A DNA stretch of 64,000 bases from Lamellibrachia columna (lineage: Eukaryota > Annelida > Polychaeta > Sabellida > Siboglinidae). A program made the translations under genes and the position numbers. Where the stretch lies: assembly GCA_963662155.1 (NCBI GenBank), contig OY759262.1, positions 52,042,285 through 52,106,284 on the forward strand, given 5' to 3'. Under the pieces are notes generated by a model, which made no database searches, had not been told where the DNA came from, and saw only the letters and a program-made list of their open reading frames with translations. Below are positions 1 through 10,596 of the stretch, in pieces (position 1 is the first letter of the stretch; each line of letters begins with the position of its first letter).

Positions 1-390
1 TTGCTGGGGCGGGAACTTACAAATTGAGAGTGTAGCATAGGAATTGGCGGAAACTAGTGTTTAATTATTTATTAACTGTTTTAGTAATTCTTTTGAACAC
101 TCTTTTATGATGCGGACATGTTAAATAAATATTTATTTTATTTATTTGTATTTTTATTAATTTACTGCCATGGCACATTTTGTGGAACGACATAAGCGAA
201 GCACACATAAGTAATATCCCGTCTGCCACGCAAAAATGCATTTAGTAATAATAATATTGCATTACTTTCAGGGAATAGCGAATAGCCAGGAAAACAGTAT
301 AAAACAGGAACTGATCGTTTATGTTAGGTCGATCAAAATTATAAAATTTCGTGTACTATCGATGACAACTATTGATAGCTTAATTTACTA
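1..390. other. AT-rich intergenic DNA, no gene seen
   Basis: No ORF with recognisable protein content and no RNA gene. The sequence is AT-rich, and its last ~40 bases (TATCGAT-rich) run into the satellite that follows. Confidence 0.6.
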
Positions 391-665
391 TCGATAGTAT
401 ATCATCGTCACATCAATTATTGCGATGCATCGATGTACTGTTACACCCGTAATACATCGTCACATCGACTATTGCCATTCATCGATGTACTGTTACACCC
501 GTAATACATCGTCACATCGACCATTGCCATTTATCGATGTACTGTTACACCCGTAATATATCGTCTTATCGACTATTGCTATCCATCGACGTACTGTTAC
601 ACCCGTAATACATCGTCACATCGAATATTACGATACATCATTGTACTGTCACACCCGTAATACGT
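391..665. repeat. 52-bp tandem satellite, about 5 copies
   Basis: The block TGTACTGTTACACCC recurs at about 434, 486, 538, 590 and 642, an exact 52-bp spacing. Each unit also carries CCCGTAATACATCGTCACATCGA with point differences. The last unit is the most diverged. It is noncoding. Confidence 0.9.
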
Positions 666-2089
666 AGAGCCGGACAACATATGCCTTTTTCACAAAATGT
701 TGAGGGGATCCTGTAAACAATAATATGATAATGATTTGATAATAATAATATAATAATAATAACTAAGCAACACATTTGTGCAAGCCCGCTACAATATCAT
801 AGTTGATACAAGATAATTTTGACCTTTCGAGACATTAGTCTAACACGAGACAAGTAAAACATTAATTGAGATGCGCAGTAACAAACACCAAATATTTTTT
901 TCTCAGTTGCCAACAGATACATGTTGTATACGAAGAAACGTGAACACATTTGGATTATACATTTAAGATACAAAGCTGGAGATTCAAGGTCATTTTATGC
1001 AGTTACCTAACCTAGCGGGTGACGCAACAACACTGCTACATTCGTCAACTATCAGCATCAAGGAAATAGTCTCAACAAACATTGACACCATGGACGACAT
1101 TAGCTTATTGTTTGGTGCACTGATGCACTTCATCGACTGCTTATAATAAATATTAATTGTGTATGAACAATCTACATTTATATGCCATATCCGTTCCTCT
1201 GTTTCTACAAATTGTACGTCACGTAGCTCCTAGAGCAAGAGACGTGACTTATTTGAATCACCCCTTAAGGGTTTCAATGGTTTAATCTTAAACTGAACAC
1301 CAGCAAAAATAAACCGATTTTGTTCAATCACGATATCGTGAATTGCATAAGTGGATCATGAATAAAAACCGTGCACCGGTGTGTGATTGATTAAGGCAAC
1401 ATGATTACCTGGGGCGTTTCTACTCTAAATTTCAGTTTGCCCAATCTTCATTCGGTGTATTTTGTTTAAACACTAAGCCGTGCAACATTACATGCTTTAA
1501 ACAAATAGTATGTGAGGTCGCGCATCGGGGTCAAAGGTCACTTAGGGTGGTGGCTAGGACTGTGGTTAGAGTTAGAGTTTTCTGCAAGATGGCGGCTCAC
1601 ACAACTCTCCAGAAAAGCAATCATCATCACCGAAGCAACTGGAAAGACAACTACAGAACGTCCACTCCAGTTGCTGGATGAGTTTCTCAAAGCCCATTCA
1701 TCCAGTTTATTCCACCGCATCGCGATCGACCAGAGCTGTTTGGCGGATGACCAAATATGTTTACGTTGGGGGGGGGAGGTGAAAACAAGTAGTGACAGTC
1801 TTCAACAACACTGACTTAATTGTTGCATTATTTTCATACCACGGTTGTAGGCTGGGCACGAAGATGTTTATCGGATGTATTAATCGTTAAACATTGCATC
1901 ACAATCAATTTAATTACGCCAACGTGATTGCATATGTACGACACATTACGTAGAGTACGTTTTAACTGATGTCAAATAAAATAAAATAATTTTTTTACAC
2001 TGTATATCTCTAAACAGAGAATCACGGGTGTTTACAATAAATAATTAAACATTTATTAATTAAAATAATTGCATTAGTGAATATAATTA
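666..2089. other. intergenic DNA, no supportable gene
   Basis: Short open frames exist (for example 1512-1814, ~100 codons) but show no family resemblance, no splice context and no supporting motif. The stretch is AT-rich, with a G-run near 1770. Confidence 0.5.
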
Positions 2090-2932
2090 TTACAATAAAG
2101 CATTGCATAAGATAACACAATAAAAGTATGCATTACGATTAACGAAATATGTTTTCGGGTCCTTCTTAACACGTATATAAGAACGTTGCGTTATTAGCCA
2201 TATTGGAAGAGAGTTCCAGACGGTGGGACCTGCACGTGAGAAAGCTTGTCGGCCGAGCCGTTCCAAGTTTACCATAGGAGCAACAATGAGAGACTGCTCA
2301 GCCGAAAGAAGATTGCGACAGAGAACATATGGAGATATGCGGTCAGCAAGGTAGCGTGGAGTGTTTGCATGCACGGCGCCTTGCATCAAGGTCAACAATT
2401 TATACTGAATTCGCTGAGTCACAGACAGCCTGTGTAGCTCTTGTAGCGCCGCCGTCATGCTGGGTTGGTCACGTCGACGTAGGCAGATGACGACACGCGC
2501 AGTTGATGGCTGGACCATCTCAAATCGACGCAGCAGGGTTCCGGTAATGCCATACAGAGCCGCGTTTCCGAAGTCAAGTCGCGACGTGATAAGCGCGTGT
2601 ACAAACGTCTTACACGAACTGAGCGGCAGAAACGATCTTATTCGCGCAATGCCACGTAGTTGGGCGTAGGCAGTCCGGCAGGTACGGCTAACATGTACAG
2701 CCATCGACATCTTGGAGTCGAGCTGTACGCCAAGGTCACGTATGTTGGCTGAAGTGCTGATGCCTCGCAAGCAGATTCGGTTTAATTCTGCGAGAAGAAG
2801 GTCGTGGTCGACCGAATCGAACACAGCGCTGAGGTCAGGCAGTACCATAACTACATGCTTACGAGCATCCAGTGAACGCAATATATCATCCTGAATACGT
2901 ACAAGCGCTATCCCTGTCTCGACGCTGTGCAA
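2090..2932 (-). pseudogene. non-LTR retrotransposon reverse transcriptase remnant, internally deleted
   Basis: The 280-codon frame reads as the C-terminal half of a CR1/L2/Jockey-type LINE reverse transcriptase. A palm-like segment (DLSAVFDSVDHDLLL) is followed by the typical post-palm region: a segment containing NIRDLGVQLDSKM, a thumb-like ALITSRLDFGNAALYGI, and a C-terminal FSRAGPTVWNSLP. The catalytic [FY]xDD motif and everything between the palm start and the GVQLD region are missing, because the palm segment runs straight into ANIRDLGVQL. This is an internal deletion that kept the frame. No endonuclease domain is seen upstream. Dead LINE copy; family assignment is by recognition of these motifs. 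Confidence 0.8.
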
Positions 2933-3924
2933 ATGTCACCTGAGAATAAAGCATTATCCAATCAAACGCGAGCTAGTTGCCGCATCGCTCCGTCAAGCGT
3001 GACCGGCTAGTGCACTAGATGCCACGATGCAGCCGTTCGAATTGGTTACAGCCATACAAACTGAACGAGCCAGTAAGACAATAGGGACAAACATGAAGAA
3101 TGATGTTATGTTGTTTTGTTCAATTGTGCTCCTTAAACAAATCATTGTTCGGCCTGTCGCCGAGATAACGAATAATGTTAATGTCGACGCCGGGTTATGT
3201 ATATGACGTTGTAGTTTGGATTGCACAACACGGGTTAATGTTGTAGTGTGCGGTTTGTTTAAACACGGTAGCCTATGCGTTCAATCATACAGTGACACAT
3301 GTTTCTTGGTTGTAGAGAAGTTATTTTGTTGTCTTGTTCCTCCTTTGAATTCGTCAGCCACAAACTTGTTATTGCTGAAAGGACAACAACATTAAGCTAG
3401 TAATGTGTGAAATTATTATTGCCATTAGTAAGCCAGTAAGCCTTACGCTGGCGTCATACCCTACCGACGAAACTCCCAAGTAAGGTCAACATTAACGACG
3501 AATTATCATATGATTACGTTAGCGTTATCAATCTACATCTCTTCGCACGAAACCTGGTATCGATTTTTTACAGGAATACAGTGTATTACACTGACGGATC
3601 TGCCTCGACTGCTATCAAAATTATTAAATATATACATCTGGTTTACATATAGAATACATGCATTAGCACGATTTCACCATTATAATATAATGGTGAAATC
3701 GTGCTAATATTATTCGCTCGGTAATAAGCATGTTTACTAAAATGCCCTGAAATCCTGCATCACACCATGGACTCTCGAACACCCATCCACCTCAACGTGG
3801 CCATATCTCTTGAAACTGTGTCGTATGCCTTTTCAAGGTCTACGAATCCCATAACCATATTGTCACGTCCCTCCAGTCTCTTTTCCACCAGTTGTCTCAG
3901 AGTGAACATCACGTACGCCGTACC
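2933..3924. other. intergenic DNA
   Basis: No supportable gene. A perfect inverted repeat near 3668-3706 (GCACGATTTCACCATTATA and its complement) forms an AT-centred hairpin with ~19-bp arms, a possible fold-back or MITE trace. Confidence 0.45.
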
Positions 3925-4410
3925 TCTTCCTTCTCCGATGCCTTACTGCTCTTTCCCATTTCACACTCCACTATCCTCCTTACTCTCCCTTCTCCGATGC
4001 CTTACTGCTCTTTTACCATTTCACACTCCACTATCCTCCTTACTCTCCCTTCTCCGATGCCTTACTGCTCTTTTACCATTTCACACTCCACTACCCTCCT
4101 TACTCTTCCTTCTCCAATGCCTTACTGCTCTTTCCCATTTCACACTCCACTATCCTCCTTACTCTCCCTTCTCCGATGCCTTACTGCTCTTTTACCATTT
4201 CACACTCCACTATCCTCCTTACTTTCCCTTCTCCGATGCCTTACTGCTCTTTCCCATTTCACACTCCACTATCCTCCTTACTCTCCCTTCTCCGATGCCT
4301 TACTGCTCTTTTACCATTTCACACTCCACTATCCTCCTTACTCTCCCTTCTCCGATGCCTTACTGCTCTTTTACCATTTCACACTCCACTATCCGTCTTA
4401 CTCTACCGTC
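3925..4410. repeat. 59-60-bp minisatellite, about 8 copies
   Basis: The unit contains TTCTCCGATGCCTTACTGCT followed by CCATTTCACACTCCACTATC. The length alternates between 59 and 60 bp depending on CTTTCCC versus CTTTTACC. Long plus-strand open frames across it exist only because the repeat lacks stop codons. They are not genes. Confidence 0.92.
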
Positions 4411-5984
4411 CATAATTCTCTCTAGCACTGTCGCATTACTGCGAATTGCTATCATATGAACTATTTTCCTGGTGAGGTAAATGTTAGAGTGTATATAGAG
4501 GGATGACATAAACAAGTTATGTAATGGTATCAAGTATTGTGTGGGAGCCCACATTAGAAGTTTATTGTTAGGCGTGGGGCATGATCATGTTATGTAATAA
4601 TTGTACCCATGATGTTTTAGCTTTTGGCGTGGTACGTTTTAGTAAAAGGGGTATCAACGCAATGGAACCGTCCATAGAGGTTTATTGATTTTGATTGGCT
4701 GACGCCGACCTTGTGATCTGGTGGGAAATTTACCAAGCGTTGGGTGTAAGGTGCGAAATATAGGATGTTCGAAAGGGGCCAGAACACAAAATGCTGCATT
4801 ATTTCCAACGATGATGTCCGGCTAGGCCCGGTATGAAGAGGGCGCGATTTATCGCGACGTCGAAGAACCCTTTACAACTCTGTTCGCATTGACAACAACG
4901 AGCGAAAACGCAGACAACACAAAGCCACGCAAGTAAGTAATGTGCATTGTTTGACTGTATGCGTTGACCGTCTGCCTCGGCAGCGTCTCGTTTGCTGCTG
5001 CCTACCGATTGCTTGCGACTATTCAGCTATAACTCCATGCACGACAATAGGGCGTCTGCATGAGTAACCTTTACGACACGATCGTCATCTCCACGTTGTT
5101 TGACGACCGAATTATAGTGTGTTCAGCCGACAATGCCGCTGCCTACCCGGCGCGGGCGCGACACTAGTGCGCCCGCACGAGCCGTCGTCACGACACGTTA
5201 GCCATATCCACGACATATAGAAGGCAGGCGTAAGATACGTCAATTCTATGAAGCGCCATCCATGTCAGTGAAGCGCGCATGTGATTGGTCAGTCAACGCT
5301 CCGCGTCGCGCGGTTCGTTTCAGTGAAGCGCGCATGGGATTGGTCAACGGTCGCGACGGGCTTCACTCACGGTCCCGAAATAGCTGTCCTGCGTTGCAGT
5401 GACGCCAGTGACTGTGGTCACCCCTACTTTTCTCGAGTTGTGCCCACGAGGGGGGGTCACTCAATACATCGCCAGCTAGTACGTGCATCATATCCTCCCG
5501 ACAGAATCCACGTTTTATTTTCTGTATCCAACACACGTTAACGCATGCAAGTTACAATGCTATTAAGCTTACTGCTTTCATATTTCGTACTTTAAATAAG
5601 ATAAATGTATATTTTATATAAGTGACGTCAGTAGCCTCTTAACTTGGCTAGCTGCGCAGATATAAATAGAACGTTGCCGGTGATCTCAGCCTGTTTGAGG
5701 GCGTGATGTTGGCATGACATACACTCAAACAAATAGTTAAATAAAATAAGGGGTCATCTCATAAAATGAATGGGTCTTCTCAAAAAAGTTAATGGATCGT
5801 CACAAAATATGTAAGTACAACTTAACTAGCTAATTAACTCGTCTCACAAAATTAAGGGATCCTCTCCAACATTAAAGGTGTATTTCTAAAAAGTTAAGGG
5901 ACCATATAAAAAAACTGTAACTAATCGTTATAAATTAATATTATGAATTAAAATAAATTAAGGGATACTTTCATAATAAATGTC
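4411..5984. other. intergenic; a GC-rich segment near 5080-5480 could be a CpG-island promoter
   Basis: No coding sequence is supported. Around 5230-5350 the motif GTGAAGCGCGCATG followed by GATTGGTCA occurs twice, so two inverted CCAAT boxes sit in GC-rich DNA. This could be a promoter for a transcript I cannot identify. Confidence 0.3.
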
Positions 5985-6600
5985 CTAATACTGATCCTTG
6001 TGGGATCCCACTCAAAACTTATTTCTAGTTTGAAACCTCTCCATCTACTAGAACACGCTGTCTTTTGTCAGTCAGTCATTGTACTATCCAGTCAATTGTG
6101 CCATCCCAGATACCATGGGCTTTTAATTTAAGTAGTAATCTTAGATTTGGCACTTTGTCAAAAGCTTTCTGAAAACCTAAATAGAAAATGTCTACTGGCG
6201 ATCCCTCGTCCATCCACTTTGTGATTTTTTCCAGAAAACATAACATATTTGTTAAGCAAGACCTCGATGTTATGAATCCACGTTCAGATGAATTTAATAA
6301 TGTATGCCTAATAAGGAAGTCCATCATATGGTCTTTAATTAACATTTCTAATAATTTACAGATAACTGGCGTTAAACTCACTGGTCTGTAATTCTCTTAC
6401 TTATTTCTGGTATGATGTTTGCTTCTTTCCATTCAAAAGGAACAATTTCCTTCTTCAATGACAAGTTCAACACTACACTATACAGTGATATACTGATTTG
6501 TACTACTATTTCCATTAGTAATTTTGGAGGAATTCCATCCACTCCCGGTGATTTATTATCCTTCGTTGCCTTTATTTTATTAGCTACCGACCTTGTCTCT
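5985..6600 (-). pseudogene. CR1/L2-like LINE reverse transcriptase fragment with frameshifts
   Basis: On the minus strand the DNA reads through conserved RT blocks in order: a GVDGIPPKLL-like block near 6540, a block resembling FEWKEANIIP near 6410, then the frame at 6381-6076 with SLTPVICKLLE, SCLTNMLCFLEKITKWMDEG and LGFQKAFDKVPNLRLLLKLKAHGIWD, then SGIPQGSVLG near 6000. A frameshift separates the first two blocks from the rest (near 6390), and in-frame stops interrupt the segment below 6080. The LINE copy ends against the simple-repeat-bearing element at ~6618. Confidence 0.85.
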
Positions 6601-6617
6601 TATGTTTTGTTTACTCC

Positions 6618-6965
6618 TGACATATATGCAACCTGTCATTCGTGTGTGTGTTTGTGTGTGTGCGTGCGTTCGTGTGTGCGTGCGTTCTTGCGTACGTGCG
6701 TGCGTGCATAACACTGTGTTATTATATTATGTTAGAATTTTATCTCATTCATAGTTTTAATGATGGGTTTTGATGTACGTTCGTTCTTCTGTCCGTAGAA
6801 TTCTCGTGAAGAGGTGTACATTAAGTCAATCCTTACCGGGTCACCACCGTATCACGACATGGTCGACTGAACCGTCATGTTAGTTCATCACATTTCCTAT
6901 ATTAGTTGCATTAAGCGAAAATCTGTAAAATATAAACAACAATATATAACGTTTTGTTAAATAAA

Positions 6966-6970
<5 letters not shown>
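6618..6970 (+). repeat. terminal part of dispersed repeat family R1
   Basis: A GTGTGCGTGC microsatellite is followed by a conserved block (GGGTTTTGATGTACGTTC, TTCTTCTGTCC, GAAGAGGTGTACA). The same block recurs inverted at about 42615-42970 and directly at about 51065-51300. Here only this end is present. An AT tract abuts it at 6970, as it does at 42613 in the inverted copy. Confidence 0.8.

Positions 6971-7029
<59 letters not shown>
6970..7029. repeat. (TA)n microsatellite
   Basis: About 30 TA units at the outer end of the R1 fragment. A predicted poly-(YI) reading frame here is an artefact. Confidence 0.95.
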
Positions 7030-7032
<3 letters not shown>

Positions 7033-7188
7033 CAGCGTCCGAGAGAGTGGGCGAGCTTGGATGCGTGCGCACAACATTCGTATGCTAGCATAGGCACATC
7101 CAAATAATACTGTTATGTATAACTGTAGCCATATTCCCTTAAAGGTGCTCCTTACCCGACCCTACCCTACTTACTGATCAGGTCCACA

Positions 7189-7191
<3 letters not shown>

Positions 7192-7279
<88 letters not shown>
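7192..7279. repeat. (CACG)n-(CA)n compound microsatellite
   Basis: About a dozen ACGC units pass directly into (AC)n. Confidence 0.95.
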
Positions 7280-7283
<4 letters not shown>

Positions 7284-7539
7284 ATACAAATACAAATACA
7301 TTAATGATTAATTAGAACCATTTAAATGCTGCTTAAGAAATGTTTCGTTTCATATGTTCATCTGATGCGCAGATTTATCTAGTGCATCTTCACAGCAACA
7401 AGTTGACAATGGTAACTATGTTTTATTGAATTGCTAAGTAAGTGTAAGCTGTAACTGAGATAGAGGAAGGGCTAATCATAATTCTGCCTTGCTGCCCATA
7501 GGCATAACCTTAATGCCGGTGTAAGGTTATTACTTCTGC

Positions 7540-7940
7540 TTGTGGGAACTCTATAAGAACGTTATGTTGGCTGTGACCCTACTCTTACGCCAAGCCAACA
7601 TTATGCAGACTGCTGATGAAGCATTATGTTGATTAATTAATCAGTTACTACTGGGGTAGCACCATAGCACCTATCGCATAACAAGATTCTCCACACAAAA
7701 AGTTTTCAGTTTTATGTTGTTGCATTCACTTTTTGTGACAATACATTTTAATGATACTGTTGTACATTTTAAATACTATAGGTGTAGCATGTGCAGCATA
7801 GACATTCATATCTCATTTGGAGGGAAGACCGACATCCCACCAGAAATCATCGGGATGTTTGTGGGAGAGCATGTTCCAGATATCTGTGTGCACGATATAG
7901 TACTTGAAAAGTGTGGGAAATATATATTTTGTTGAAAGTT
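7540..7940 (+). repeat. dispersed repeat with hAT/BED-like zinc-finger remnant (copy 1)
   Basis: This region aligns by eye with 54985-55480. Shared blocks are AAGCCAACATTATGCAGA, GATTAATTAATCAGTTACTA, ATCGCATAACAAG and CTTTTTGTGACAATACATTT. The end encodes a C-x2-C segment (YYRCSMCSIDIHISFGGK) like the zinc finger at the N-terminus of some hAT-like transposases. In this copy the downstream half of the finger is lost and the frame changes. Transposon remnant. Confidence 0.6.
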
Positions 7941-9514
7941 AAAGCACACAGCCTCGTGTTCCGCAGATGTTTTTGCCATTCCCGTTGATTTCCGTAGATT
8001 TGCATATAATGCACCAGCTTTTGTTTTAATAAGCTTCTGCTGTTACTCCAAACGTTTTCTGATGTTGCGATTTTCTTCGGTTCTAATCTTGACTTTCAGT
8101 TATTTACAGCACCTACTCACATCAACTCTGGGTCTGCCAAAACCATAATTAAAACATTCTTTATAGTAGCGGAAGTAGTAATCATATGAGATTTCGCACT
8201 CAATCTTCTCCGGTTGTATACCTTCATCTGATATCTGCTTATATGCCGCAGGAAATTCCTGTTCAACAAAAAAATTACATATTTCTAACACTTAGTTCAT
8301 GGTTAGGGTAACGTCTCTTTGTTCGTTTTCTTCTATAATGCGAAACTTTGTAACGAAATTGCTAAATGTGTGCGTCAATCTTTCGTTTCAGATCCTCGTT
8401 GATTGCTCTTGGTCGATTGCTGTGGCAGCCTCGATTGTCACATGGTGTGTCCCCTTTGCCTGCAGATTTAACAATTCTTCGAATGCGCCCAGCACCGACT
8501 CCATGTAAACTGGCAGAAACTTCTCGACATACATCCATTGTATCAGTTTATGTTGTTATCTGTTTGTTATCAAATAAATATTACAGTATTGTTATCAAAT
8601 AAAATATTACAGTAAGTCACAAGATGCAGTATTGGAAGGAAAAAAAAGAAATATAAGCTGATTTTGAGGGAAAATAAGAAGAAACAATGAAGACGAGGGG
8701 ACGGACAAGAGGAGGAACATAGATAAGGAGACAGAGGAGAGGGACATGATTTGCCATACATAAATGGTCAAACTGCAATAGTTTACCAATGATGATAAGT
8801 AAATAGGCAATAAGCATTTTAGTCATGTGTTGTTCCAAAAATTATACATATGAACAAGGATGTTGAATATATTGTACGTCCTTTTTTAGAATACACACTG
8901 TATATTGGTAGGCTAGCTGGATCACAGAATCGTGTTTTGATGGTCGGCGCCTTAGCACGATGGTAGCTTTTATACCACCAGCAAGATAAATGCCTTGAAC
9001 ATTGTAATCCCCCATAACATTTAATCTTCGAAGGAGAACACAATTATGAAGTGCATTTCTTCAGACACCGTGTCTCATCAAGACGCTTTCCCTTTTACGG
9101 TTGCACCTGCATAATAACATCAGAATAATAGAAACAAACGTTACAGTTGTTGCACATACGTTACAGTTGTTGCACATATTATAACGTCAATTAAAACGAG
9201 CTATTTTTAGACAATGTCAGGGGGTCAATGTTACAATATTTAATATTATGCAAGTTCAATATTATCACTGGCTAGCACATTTAGAGAACATTGTATTATG
9301 TAATCTGTATGGTTTGCAACAATACCACCTAGTAAAAACAGGTCACGCAGAGAAAACATTAATTAAAATAATCGTATTATAAAGGTTGATCAGGTTTGAT
9401 TAGAATCTGGCCCACATGTAATGTTAACGTATATTTGGACTCTATTATCGCCCAAATAATCCGGCCTGATCCAAAACTTGTCCGTATGCTACGATTATTG
9501 TCACACGCGACCCG
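7941..9514. other. intergenic with possible transposase fragments
   Basis: On the minus strand at 8291-8100 there is a short piece (YDYYFRYYKECFNYGFGRPR) of the kind seen in uncharacterised metazoan transposase-like proteins with a YxxxFN-FG-P pattern. It is too short to assign. A 22-bp direct duplication (ACGTTACAGTTGTTGCACATA) lies near 9138-9180. Nothing else is supported. Confidence 0.3.
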
Positions 9515-9735
9515 TTATTGCACGTTGTTAACCCCTAATAACCTTCTATGTCTGACTAGTGTTTCACTATAAAGTGGGCCTATAGTCTGAAACACAACAG
9601 ACTGTGTCAGCGACAGTGCCTTACTAACCTGCAATTGTCGCCCGTCTTTCTGGCGGGTAAACCTTTTTACGTGCAGTAATACATTCCTTGGCGATCTTTT
9701 ACTTTCTGACCTAACCATGAAAACGACCACCTAGA
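9515..9735. repeat. short repeat with hairpin, also found at 59.7 kb
   Basis: CCCGTCTTTCTGGCGGGT followed by CTTTTTACGTGCAGTAA occurs here (~9645-9690) and again at 59776-59820. In the second copy CGCCAG-TCTTT-CTGGCG is a perfect 6-bp stem. Both copies lie just downstream (minus strand) of a DIRS tyrosine-recombinase fragment, so this may be the element's 3' noncoding end. Confidence 0.5.
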
Positions 9736-9885
9736 GCACCCATTACATCTACTATACATATATTAATGTCACATGGTCAAAAAGGACATTTACTTTCTCA
9801 GAACGATCAAAATTTTAAAAATAATTAAACCAAAACATCGTCATCTCCTTCGGCGCCTACGCGCAGCGCCAAGGCTGCCGCAAAA

Positions 9886-10596
9886 TTAATCCAGGCGGAG
9901 TGTATGCGTGCGGGCATGCGTGTGTCTATTTGTTAATGATTCCACGATTAATAAGGCTGCGATAATGTGTCTATCATGATATCCTGCAATATAATTATAA
10001 AGTGCATGCAATTTGTATCTAACTTTGTTGTTTTTTATGTCACTCCTTTGTATCACAGGTCCTGATAACACTCCAGATCGTACACAGATTTCCCCTATCC
10101 TTAAAAAACCGTGAAATGCCAGCATAAACATTGCAGCTATACATAACTGTGAATTTTTTTTAGGAATCACTGCTTTAGTTGCCTTGGTAAGTTGACCTAG
10201 CATGCATAAATCAATTGGTCGTCTCGAATCAATTGTACTTGTCCGTTTTTGAATACCCAGTAGAAGCTTCTTAATGTAAAAATTATCCGCTGGGTATGTT
10301 AACCCAATTATCTTATGGCTGTAAGATACTGCTGACACAGTGGACAAAATAGTCGAAGAAGCATAATTGCCTGAGTACATGTGAGTTATGAACCCAGCTA
10401 GATTATTTTGAGAAACAGGGAAAACCCTCTTGCCTGGGCTAACGGAAGATATATAGGTACGTAACATATTGACACTGCGCTTATATGCTGCTCGGGTTGT
10501 TGGTGCTAATGATGGTTTTACCAGTTCACGCTCTAATCTAGAAGAACATCTGGTTTTAGTGCATCTGGTATTGCCACTGGTGTGCAATCTAGCCAA
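9886..10596 (-). pseudogene. DIRS-type tyrosine recombinase, C-terminally truncated
   Basis: The 236-codon frame has a SAM-like core-binding domain (LAPTTRAAYKRSVNMLRTYI, then a TILSTVSAVSYSHK region) and the start of the catalytic domain with HGFLRIGEICV, which supplies the first catalytic Arg. The second half, with the H-x-x-R and nucleophile Tyr motifs, is absent. The frame runs into low-complexity RHTHARTHT from a GTGC-type microsatellite and stops. The same junction (AATGATTCCACGATTAATAAGG) occurs near 60096, so the truncation is shared by two loci. It overlaps the RT ORF by about 64 bp in another frame. Non-functional as a recombinase unless rescued in trans. Confidence 0.8.

Noticed and set aside
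1512..1814. 100-codon ORF
   Set aside because: No family resemblance, no splice or promoter context and Ser/Leu-rich random-like content.
3767..4459. 230-codon repetitive ORF (and overlapping 177- and 79-codon frames)
   Set aside because: Entirely explained by a 59-60-bp minisatellite lacking stop codons in several frames.
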